Of a DNA stretch of 5,035 nucleotides, positions 1 through 5,035 are shown one piece after another. The notes below the pieces were generated by a model. That model did not search any database. It was not told where the DNA came from and was given only the letters and a program-made list of their open reading frames with translations. Position numbers and translations under genes: made by a program. The DNA lies in NCBI GenBank assembly GCA_937889485.1, contig CALAPG010000159.1, forward strand, positions 1 to 5,035. Direction: 5' to 3'. This DNA is from an uncultured Moraxella sp. Its GTDB lineage: Bacteria; Pseudomonadota; Gammaproteobacteria; Pseudomonadales; Moraxellaceae. Every line of letters starts with the position of its first letter. The stretch's first letter is position 1.

Positions 1-1918
1 CCACCGCTGGCACAAATTTCATATCGCCTGCATGCTGAAAGTTACTCATAATATAGGTAAAACCATTGATTTCATCCACGGCGTGTAGCCCCGTTGATTC
101 GGCACCTGCTGGCGTGGACAGAATACGGGTAAGTTTTTTGGTATCCACATGGTACGCCCATAGGTAGTTATTGACATGATAGCCTGAGTCTTCACCAATA
201 AATAGGGTACGCATTTTTTCAGAGAATTTTAGATTGTCTGGGCAAGAAATTTTGTCAATATGTGACGTGTTGCCTAGTGCGTCTTTGACAATGTCTTCCC
301 CTGCTAATCCTTCAGGTACGTACATGCGGGTGGATACCCATTCTGAGTTAATCATTTTGCCATTGTTGTCTTTTTGACCACCTTTTAGCTCATGGGCGTA
401 GACTGCGCCTGATTTTAGCTGAGCCACTTTGACATCGTATTCGCCCGTGGTCATGGATTTTTCAATGCGTGACATGGCAGAATAGGCGATTTTATCTTTG
501 ATATTCACCGTGGTGCCTTCCATTTTGGTAAATGCCATCGAAGCGCCTTGCAGGGCAGCATAACGGTGGGTTTCCAAAAATGCCGCAGCTTGTTTTAGTT
601 TATCGGCAGGCAATTTGCTGTTGGTGGCAAGTTTGACCCAGTTGGGGCTGCCATCCAAGCCAATCTTTTTATAGGATGTGTCATTGGGGTCAGTAAATTT
701 GACGTCCATCATATCGGTGGGTGCTACCAAATTGGCTAAGGCTTCAATCTCAGCACTGGTAGCATGCCCTAGATGAATCCAGCTGATACCAAACTCACTG
801 TCTTTAGCCAATCCACCTTGAGCCGATATTTGGTTGACTTTGGCAACATACAGATTACCTGCCGATAAGTCCTTTTCTTGATCCGCCACAAACATAAATA
901 GTCCGCCGTTGGTAAAATCATCGCCCATTAAGGCAGTGCGATTGTCAGGCATGACTTGGATCAGTTCGTGAGAGATGCGTCCAAGGTTATAATGTTTTTT
1001 GACAAAGCCCGTGCCATCAGCATTGACAAATACTTCGGGCATATGCCCATAGTGGTACGGATTGGCTTTGGTTTCGTCGCCATAGAGATTTTTACTAAAT
1101 GCTCTAAAATTGGCATCATTTTTGGCAATAAAGGCGTCAGGTTCGTATTCTTCAGAGGATAAATGGCTATTCCAAGGCGATAATGACGCGCCGCACGTAA
1201 TCCATAAACCATGGGCTTTTGAAGTGTCCACATTGTGGTATTTCACCACGTTTAATTCGCCTGTTTTGGGGTTTTGATCCAAGGTAATAATGGCGATGGG
1301 CGATGGCAGTAAGCCATACATATTGCTACCTAATAAGTTTTTGGTGGTGTACTCAAACTGCACCACCGCAAACACCGTGTTGCCTTGCACGCCTGCCACG
1401 CGCGCCCCTTTGACCGTCAGCAGCGATGAGCCGTCTGGACAATCAGAAAAAAACTGGCGGCTAGAGGCAAGCACTGAATTATCCATGATGGGCTGATTAT
1501 TGATATCAAAATAGCCCCCTGCAATAATTTCTTTGCCCGTCAAATCTTGCAACTTATCCCCTGTTTTAAAAAACGGCTGATACGCTAATTTATAATTTTT
1601 TGTGGTATTGTCGGTAAAAGTGGCTTTGAGTTCAGATGCCACATACACTGTTGCCATATTGGCAGGGTTTGACAAATCAGGGGCTGGCATACCCAAAAAC
1701 TCAACCGACTTAATCGGGGTTGTGGTGTGGTCTAAAAACCCATTGTCACGGTTAGAATTGCCAGAATATTGATTACTACTATCATTACTATCGCTACCAC
1801 AACCCGTCAGTAACGTAGCAGCAGAGCCTGCCGCCAGTGGTAACGCGGGCACGCCCGCTAAAAAACGAATAACCTTGCGGCGGCTCAATGATGGACTAAA
1901 AGAATGTGAGACACTCAT
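1..1918 (-). CDS. phoX: PhoX/DUF839-family alkaline phosphatase, Tat-exported lipoprotein (3' end missing)
   Basis: This reading frame stays open from the ATG at 1918 to the left edge, giving 639 complete codons; the C-terminus lies outside the window. PhoX enzymes hydrolyse phosphomonoesters outside the cytoplasm, and the characterised member uses iron and calcium. The N-terminus has a twin-arginine motif (S12-R-R-K-V-I17), a hydrophobic stretch, then the lipobox L37-T-G-C40. A Ser/Asn-rich linker follows (about 42-56). This predicts Tat export and lipid anchoring; Gly at +2 rather than Asp favours the outer membrane. Family-like motifs are WITCGASLSPWNSHLSSEEY (239-258, with Cys242, Glu256 and Glu257), GRISHE (313-318), MGDDFTNGGLFMFV (331-344), CPDNLKF (559-565) and GEDSGYHVNNYLWAY (575-589). 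Cys242 may match the iron-binding cysteine of PhoX, but that is inferred without an alignment. An AAGGA site at good spacing supports the start. The upstream Pho boxes independently support a phosphate role. Substrate is untested. Confidence 0.88.
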   Translation of the reverse strand, partial: MSVSHSFSPSLSRRKVIRFLAGVPALPLAAGSAATLLTGCGSDSNDSSNQYSGNSNRDNGFLDHTTTPIKSVEFLGMPAPDLSNPANMATVYVASELKATFTDNTTKNYKLAYQPFFKTGDKLQDLTGKEIIAGGYFDINNQPIMDNSVLASSRQFFSDCPDGSSLLTVKGARVAGVQGNTVFAVVQFEYTTKNLLGSNMYGLLPSPIAIITLDQNPKTGELNVVKYHNVDTSKAHGLWITCGASLSPWNSHLSSEEYEPDAFIAKNDANFRAFSKNLYGDETKANPYHYGHMPEVFVNADGTGFVKKHYNLGRISHELIQVMPDNRTALMGDDFTNGGLFMFVADQEKDLSAGNLYVAKVNQISAQGGLAKDSEFGISWIHLGHATSAEIEALANLVAPTDMMDVKFTDPNDTSYKKIGLDGSPNWVKLATNSKLPADKLKQAAAFLETHRYAALQGASMAFTKMEGTTVNIKDKIAYSAMSRIEKSMTTGEYDVKVAQLKSGAVYAHELKGGQKDNNGKMINSEWVSTRMYVPEGLAGEDIVKDALGNTSHIDKISCPDNLKFSEKMRTLFIGEDSGYHVNNYLWAYHVDTKKLTRILSTPAGAESTGLHAVDEINGFTYIMSNFQHAGDMKFVPAV

Positions 1919-1925
1919 GGCAAAA

Positions 1926-1931
1926 TTCCTT
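1926..1931 (-). promoter_or_regulatory. Ribosome binding site of phoX
   Basis: On the minus strand this reads AAGGAA, a good Shine-Dalgarno match. It lies about 7-8 bases before the ATG at 1918. It fixes the start that yields the complete twin-arginine signal peptide. Confidence 0.75.
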
Positions 1932-2009
1932 GACTATGATATTAATTTTATTAGAAATAATGGCTAAAAAACAAAGCTTAGATAAAAAGCAGTAACAATC
2001 ATGCCCCGT

Positions 2010-2015
2010 ATGTTA
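2010..2015 (-). promoter_or_regulatory. Candidate -10 element of the phoX promoter
   Basis: On the minus strand this reads TAACAT, a partial match to TATAAT. Exactly 11 bases separate it from the TTGTCA core of the nearest Pho-box repeat (2027-2032). From memory, E. coli phoA has the same gap, TTGTCA-11-TATAGT, with PhoB taking the place of a -35 contact. Transcription would begin near 2003 and give a leader of roughly 85 bases. The element sits in the loop of a CCCGT/ACGGG inverted repeat (2005-2021). Confidence 0.55.
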
Positions 2016-2021
2016 GACGGG

Positions 2022-2065
2022 TTATATGACAAACCCTTGACCAGATGATGACAAAACCATGACAT
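2022..2065 (-). promoter_or_regulatory. Tandem Pho boxes (four 11-bp repeats), predicted PhoB binding array
   Basis: Read on the minus strand, these 44 bases split into four 11-mers: ATGTCATGGTT, TTGTCATCATC, TGGTCAAGGGT and TTGTCATATAA. Three carry an exact TGTCAT (plus-strand ATGACA at 2026-2031, 2048-2053 and 2059-2064). The fourth carries the degenerate GGTCAA (2037-2042). A Pho box is a pair of such 11-bp units and binds a PhoB dimer, so this region could hold two adjoining dimers. It lies just upstream of the candidate phoX -10 and is oriented towards phoX. PhoB control of phoX under phosphate limitation is the natural inference. The phosphatase gene and the motif support each other. 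Confidence 0.82.
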
Positions 2066-2105
2066 TGCCACCCCAAGGCACAGGCAACAATATGATTAGA
2101 CACAC

Positions 2106-2134
2106 TTTATTATTGATTGAAAAAATGCTATGAT
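2106..2134 (+). promoter_or_regulatory. Candidate murG promoter P1 (extended -10)
   Basis: TGCTATGAT at 2126-2134 is an extended -10 element, with TG followed by one base and then TATGAT. Seventeen bases upstream is a weak -35, TTTATT (2106-2111). An extended -10 often makes up for a poor -35. Transcription would start near 2141 and leave about 97 bases of leader before murG. The site lies about 40 bp from the Pho-box array. Confidence 0.45.
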
Positions 2135-2135
2135 T

Positions 2136-2164
2136 TTGCCATTTTTATTGTGATTGTTTTTACT
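2136..2164 (+). promoter_or_regulatory. Candidate murG promoter P2
   Basis: TTGCCA (2136-2141) matches five of six bases of the -35 consensus. A 17-base spacer leads to TTTACT (2159-2164), which matches four of six -10 bases. The predicted start near 2171 would give a leader of about 67 bases. P1 and P2 overlap in the A/T-rich region, so only one may be real. Confidence 0.35.
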
Positions 2165-2195
2165 AAAAAACGGTCAGTCATGATGGTTTTTTAAT

Positions 2196-2216
2196 CTACC
2201 ACAGTAGGCGTGGTGG
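2196..2216 (+). repeat. Hairpin in the murG leader
   Basis: CTACCAC (2196-2202) can pair with GTGGTGG (2210-2216) around the loop AGTAGGC. This makes a seven-pair stem with one G-U pair. It ends eight bases before the AAAGGG ribosome binding site and has no T-run after it, so it is not an intrinsic terminator. It might affect translation or mRNA stability, but nothing in the sequence proves a role. Confidence 0.4.
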
Positions 2217-2224
2217 TCTGATCC

Positions 2225-2230
2225 AAAGGG
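2225..2230 (+). promoter_or_regulatory. Ribosome binding site of murG
   Basis: AAAGGG lies seven bases before the ATG at 2238. It is a moderate Shine-Dalgarno match and favours this ATG over the in-frame ATG at codon 6. Confidence 0.6.
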
Positions 2231-2237
2231 TAAGTCA

Positions 2238-3359
2238 ATGAGTGAGCCAAAAATGCAACAACCTCGCGTGCTAATGATGGCAGCAGGGACGGGCGGGCAT
2301 GTATTTCCAGCCATTGCAGTGGCTCAGGCGCTACAAAAATCAGGCGCAGAGGTTCATTGGTTGGGCACGTTGACGGGCATGGAAAACGACCTACTACAAA
2401 ACTATGATTTTATCTATCATGCCATTGGTATGCAGGGGCTCAGAGGCAACGGTCTCAAACGCCTGCTTCAAGCGCCCACCACCTTACTCAAAGCCACATT
2501 AGCCACCATCAAAATCATCCAAAGTAACCACATTGATATTGTGGTGGGTTTTGGCGGCTATGTCACCGCGCCAGGTGGTTTGGCTGCCAAGATTTGTAAA
2601 AAACCCATCGTAATACACGAGCAAAACGCCATTGTGGGTATGAGCAACCGCTACCTATCAAAACTCGCCAATCAAGTATTACAAGCCTTTCCCAATACCT
2701 TTACTGAGGTGCCCACGAGCAAAGTGGTGACAGTGGGCAATCCTGTGCGCGATGCCATTGTACAAGTGGCGCCACCCAACCAACGTATTCATCTTGATGA
2801 CCCAAGTCCGCTAAAACTGCTAGTGATTGGTGGCTCGCTTGGCGCCCAAGCGCTTAATAACAGCATTGCACCCACCCTCAAAAAACTTGAGAACCTGCCT
2901 GCGGCGGCGGCTTGGCAGGTACGCCACCAATGCGGCAAAAACAACCTACAAGATACCCAAGCGGTATATGACCAAGCAGACCTACAAAATACCCCTTACG
3001 AAATTTTGCCGTTTGTACAAGATATGGCAGCCGCCTATGCCTGGGCGGACGTGATTGTATGCCGAGCAGGGGCTTTGACGGTTACCGAAGTTGCCACGGT
3101 GGGTCTGCCTGCGGTGTTTGTGCCACTGCCACACGCTGTAGATGATCACCAAACCGCCAATGCCAAGACGCTATCACAGCAGCAAGCCGCATTTTTACTG
3201 CCGCAAAAAGACCTAAATGCCGATAGTTTATGCCAAATTTTAAGTGGGCTAGACCGCCAAAAATTGCTAGCCATGGCACAAAAAGCGCGCGAATTTGCCA
3301 ATCCCACAGCGACCCAACATGCCGCCCAGATTGTGCTTGACCAGCTTAATCGTTCTTAG
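2238..3359 (+). CDS. murG: UDP-GlcNAc:lipid I N-acetylglucosaminyltransferase (MurG)
   Basis: MurG transfers GlcNAc from UDP-GlcNAc to lipid I, making lipid II, at the cytoplasmic face of the inner membrane. The protein has 373 residues, slightly longer than E. coli MurG (about 355), and has the two-domain GT-B layout. In the N-terminal, lipid I-side domain are GTGGHVFP (17-24), GLRG (67-70), GFGGYVTAPGG (104-114) and HEQN (127-130). The C-terminal, UDP-GlcNAc-side domain has VGNPVR (166-171), GGSLGA (198-203), RAGALTVTE (276-284) and DDHQTANA (302-309). Known donor-binding Glu and Gln residues fall in the last two motifs. A short insertion-like LPAAAAW stretch (220-226) lies in the C-terminal domain. 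The frame is intact. MurC follows 102 bases downstream on the same strand, and the divergent neighbour upstream is phoX. Confidence 0.97.
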   Translation: MSEPKMQQPRVLMMAAGTGGHVFPAIAVAQALQKSGAEVHWLGTLTGMENDLLQNYDFIYHAIGMQGLRGNGLKRLLQAPTTLLKATLATIKIIQSNHIDIVVGFGGYVTAPGGLAAKICKKPIVIHEQNAIVGMSNRYLSKLANQVLQAFPNTFTEVPTSKVVTVGNPVRDAIVQVAPPNQRIHLDDPSPLKLLVIGGSLGAQALNNSIAPTLKKLENLPAAAAWQVRHQCGKNNLQDTQAVYDQADLQNTPYEILPFVQDMAAAYAWADVIVCRAGALTVTEVATVGLPAVFVPLPHAVDDHQTANAKTLSQQQAAFLLPQKDLNADSLCQILSGLDRQKLLAMAQKAREFANPTATQHAAQIVLDQLNRS

Positions 3360-3400
3360 CAGCGTATCTTGTGTGATTTTTTCTTTATATGTTATCAAAT

Positions 3401-3430
3401 TTAATTGTTATTAAACTAACCTGTTATAAA
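3401..3430 (+). promoter_or_regulatory. Candidate internal promoter for murC
   Basis: TGTTATAAA at 3422-3430 is an extended -10 (TG, one base, TATAAA). Upstream is a weak -35, TTAATT (3401-3406), at 18 bases. TTGTTA (3405-3410) matches the -35 better but is only 14 bases away. The start would be near 3437, giving a leader of about 25 bases before the ATG at 3462. The murG-murC spacer shows no clear terminator, so read-through from murG is also likely. Confidence 0.45.
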
Positions 3431-3461
3431 AATAGTCAGTCACCATCAATTGAGCCAACCT

Positions 3462-4964
3462 ATGTCAAAACCAGCCAAATCAACCGTTCCTGTTGCCACC
3501 ACCCCTGATATGCCTACCAAAACCAAGCAATTTGCCAAGCGGTTTGTTGAAATTCCAGAAATGCGCCGTATCAGTCATGTGCATTTTGTGGGTATTGGGG
3601 GCGCAGGAATGTGTGGTATAGCCGAGGTGATACACAACCATGGCTATACAGTCAGTGGCTCAGACATCAAAGAAAGCCCCGTCACAGCGCGTTTGGTGCA
3701 AATGGGGATTCAAGTGTTTATTGGGCATGATTCCAAAAACATCAGTGAAGCGGATGTGGTGGTGGTGTCTTCTGCCATTGACCGTGCCAACCCAGAGATA
3801 CAAGCCGCGCTTACTGCGCGTATGCCAGTAGTGCGCCGCGCTGATATGCTAGGTGAGCTTATGCGCTATCGCCACGGCATTGCGGTGGCGGGCGCCCATG
3901 GTAAAACCACCACCACAAGCTTACTCACCATGATTTTGACCGAAGCAGGTCTTGACCCTACCTATGTCATTGGCGGTAAACTCAATGCCTCAGGCAAAAA
4001 TGCCTCATTAGGAGAAAGCCGTTATTTGGTAGCAGAAGCCGATGAATCAGACGCATCGTTTTTATCCTTACGCCCCATGGCAGCCATTGTCACCAACATT
4101 GACCAAGACCATATGGAAACTTATGGCGGTAGTTTTGATAAGCTCAAAGCCGCGTATGTGCAGTTTTTACAAAACATGCCGTTTTATGGTTTGGCAGTAT
4201 TGTGTGGGGATGACAAAGAGTTGTACGGCTTGATTGACAGTATTGCCCGCCCCGTTCTTACTTATGGGCTTGAAAAACACAATGATGTCCAAGCCATTGA
4301 CGTGGTGGCAGACGGTACCAAAACCCACTTTACCGTGCTACGAAAAGACCGGGAGCCGCTTGCCATTACCTTAAACATTCCTGGTATTCACAATGTGTAT
4401 AATGCCTTAGCTGCCATTACCATTGCCACCGATGAGTGCGTGAGTGATGATGCCATCTGCCGCGCCGTCGAAAAATTTGCAGGGGTTGGCAGACGTTTTG
4501 AGAACAACGGCAACTATGCCCTCAAAGACGGCACTGGTGACGTGCTATTAATCGATGACTACGGACACCATCCCACTGAGGTGGCGATGACCATCAAAGC
4601 AGCTCGCCAAAGCTATCCTGACCGCCGCCTTGCCATGATTTTTCAGCCACACCGTTTTAGCCGTACCCGTGATTGTTTTGATGATTTTGTTGAAGTATTG
4701 TCACAAGTGGATGTGTTGATGCTGCTTGATGTGTACAGTGCAGGCGAGGCAGCCATTGAAGGCGCAGATAGCCGCAGCCTTGCCCGCACTATTCGTACGC
4801 GCGGGCAAGTTGACCCAATCATGCTGAACATTAATGACATTGAGCAAGTAGGGCAAGTGCTCAAAAGTATGCTTAAGGGCAATGATTTACTCATTACCCA
4901 AGGGGCAGGCAATGTGGGGCAGCTGTGTCTAGATTTGGCAAAAAACAAGTTGTTTTTGGCTTAA
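3462..4964 (+). CDS. murC: UDP-N-acetylmuramate--L-alanine ligase (MurC)
   Basis: MurC is the cytoplasmic ATP-dependent ligase that joins L-alanine to UDP-MurNAc, the first step of the peptidoglycan peptide stem. With the ATG at 3462 it has 500 residues, close to E. coli MurC (491). The frame also allows a TTG start at 3450, adding four residues; ATG is preferred although neither has a clear Shine-Dalgarno site. The three Mur-ligase domains are evident. The N-terminal nucleotide-sugar domain carries GIGGAGM (44-50). The central ATPase domain carries GAHGKTTTT (144-152, the P-loop), EADESDASF (192-200), [11 protein letters not shown] (211-221) and [12 protein letters not shown] (307-318). The C-terminal domain carries GVGRRFE (341-347), DDYGHHPTE (365-373) and [10 protein letters not shown]. 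All expected motifs are present, with no break. The roughly 34 residues before IPEMRR are Pro/Thr/Lys-rich and longer than in E. coli. Confidence 0.97.
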   Translation: MSKPAKSTVPVATTPDMPTKTKQFAKRFVEIPEMRRISHVHFVGIGGAGMCGIAEVIHNHGYTVSGSDIKESPVTARLVQMGIQVFIGHDSKNISEADVVVVSSAIDRANPEIQAALTARMPVVRRADMLGELMRYRHGIAVAGAHGKTTTTSLLTMILTEAGLDPTYVIGGKLNASGKNASLGESRYLVAEADESDASFLSLRPMAAIVTNIDQDHMETYGGSFDKLKAAYVQFLQNMPFYGLAVLCGDDKELYGLIDSIARPVLTYGLEKHNDVQAIDVVADGTKTHFTVLRKDREPLAITLNIPGIHNVYNALAAITIATDECVSDDAICRAVEKFAGVGRRFENNGNYALKDGTGDVLLIDDYGHHPTEVAMTIKAARQSYPDRRLAMIFQPHRFSRTRDCFDDFVEVLSQVDVLMLLDVYSAGEAAIEGADSRSLARTIRTRGQVDPIMLNINDIEQVGQVLKSMLKGNDLLITQGAGNVGQLCLDLAKNKLFLA

Positions 4965-4967
4965 TTG

Positions 4968-5035
4968 ATGAAAAAGATTGCGTTATTATTTTTAACCGTA
5001 TCTTTAGTCAAGGTGAGTAATGCAGGCACCATGGG
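4968..5035 (+). CDS. Start of a putative exported protein (cut by window edge)
   Basis: Twenty-two codons are visible, beginning three bases after the murC stop. The peptide opens MKKIALLFLTVSLVKVSNAG: a Lys pair, a hydrophobic core, and S17-N-A19 as a likely signal peptidase I site. The mature N-terminus would then begin GTM. That looks like a Sec signal peptide of a periplasmic or outer-membrane protein; mature starts of this kind occur in some Legionella-type outer-membrane proteins, but this is far too short to assign a family. Lys15 inside the core is slightly unusual. There is no good Shine-Dalgarno site before the ATG, so translation may be coupled to murC. A shorter frame in another phase, starting at about 5020 after AAGGTGAG, is a weaker alternative. 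Function is unknown. Confidence 0.55.
   Translation, partial: MKKIALLFLTVSLVKVSNAGTM

Larger units (their letters stand above)
1919..2237. other. Divergent phoX-murG intergenic control region
   Basis: This 319-bp spacer separates the two divergently transcribed genes and is A/T-rich. Its left half is the phoX leader, -10 element and Pho boxes. Next to the Pho boxes is an imperfect dyad, TTGCC/GGCAA (2066-2070 and 2084-2088). The right half holds two candidate murG promoters and a small leader hairpin. I see no gene here; the only minus-strand frame noticed is 12 codons long. No tRNA or convincing intrinsic terminator is visible. Confidence 0.8.

Noticed and set aside
956..1496. Plus-strand open frames of about 68 codons, and a 90-codon minus-strand frame, within 956-1496
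   Set aside because: They lie inside the long phoX frame, which has clear family motifs throughout. They show no recognisable domain or ribosome binding site and are shadows.
1964..2002. A 12-codon minus-strand frame (MIVTAFYLSFVF) in the phoX leader
   Set aside because: It would begin almost at the predicted transcription start with no usable ribosome binding site. Short frames like this are expected by chance in A/T-rich leaders.
2066..2088. TTGCC/GGCAA inverted repeat next to the Pho boxes
   Set aside because: Only five pairs around a 13-base spacer, with no match to an operator I recognise; not reported as a site of its own.
2165..2192. AAAAAAC/GTTTTTT dyad with a T-run, resembling an intrinsic terminator ahead of murG
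   Set aside because: The stem is six A-T pairs and one G-C pair with a 14-base loop, too weak for an intrinsic terminator. It probably reflects A/T-rich composition.
3360..3400. Possible terminator after murG at the T-rich stretch near 3376-3387
   Set aside because: No G+C-rich stem precedes the T-run, so there is no support for an intrinsic terminator.
2300..4770. Frequent GCCATTG-type words in murG and murC, possibly uptake-sequence-like
   Set aside because: They fall mostly in frame as Ala-Ile codons (GCC ATT) and are explained by amino acid and codon preference, not by a DNA uptake signal.
4643..4948. A 101-codon minus-strand frame opposite the end of murC
   Set aside because: It overlaps conserved MurC C-terminal coding sequence, has a Ser/Thr/Cys-rich composition typical of antisense frames, and has no supporting signals.

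Overview
The window looks like chromosomal DNA of a gamma-proteobacterium, most likely in the Moraxellaceae (Moraxella/Psychrobacter/Acinetobacter group). The reasons are the moderate G+C genes with A/T-rich spacers, the adjacent murG and murC genes, and the style of the MurG and MurC proteins. This placement is by recognition only; no search was run.

Layout. (1) Positions 1-1918, minus strand: a long reading frame open to the left edge, with 639 codons visible. It encodes a PhoX/DUF839-family phosphatase with a twin-arginine signal and a lipobox. (2) Positions 1919-2237: a 319-bp divergent control region. On the phoX side it holds four 11-bp-phased TGTCA-type repeats, which is the structure of two adjoining Pho boxes, followed by a -10 element at E. 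coli phoA-like spacing. On the murG side it holds candidate sigma70 promoters and a small hairpin just before the ribosome binding site. (3) Positions 2238-3359, plus strand: complete murG. (4) Positions 3360-3461: a short A/T-rich spacer with a candidate internal promoter. (5) Positions 3462-4964, plus strand: complete murC. (6) Positions 4968-5035, plus strand: the first 22 codons of a gene for an exported protein, cut by the window edge.

MurG makes lipid II at the inner face of the cytoplasmic membrane. MurC starts the peptide stem by adding L-alanine to UDP-MurNAc. The two act in the same pathway and are probably co-transcribed at least in part. PhoX releases phosphate from organic phosphoesters outside the cytoplasm, and its promoter region indicates induction by PhoB when phosphate is scarce.

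The clearest non-coding signal is the four-unit Pho-box array between phoX and murG. I found no CRISPR array, tRNA, rRNA, insertion sequence or obviously new multi-gene system.
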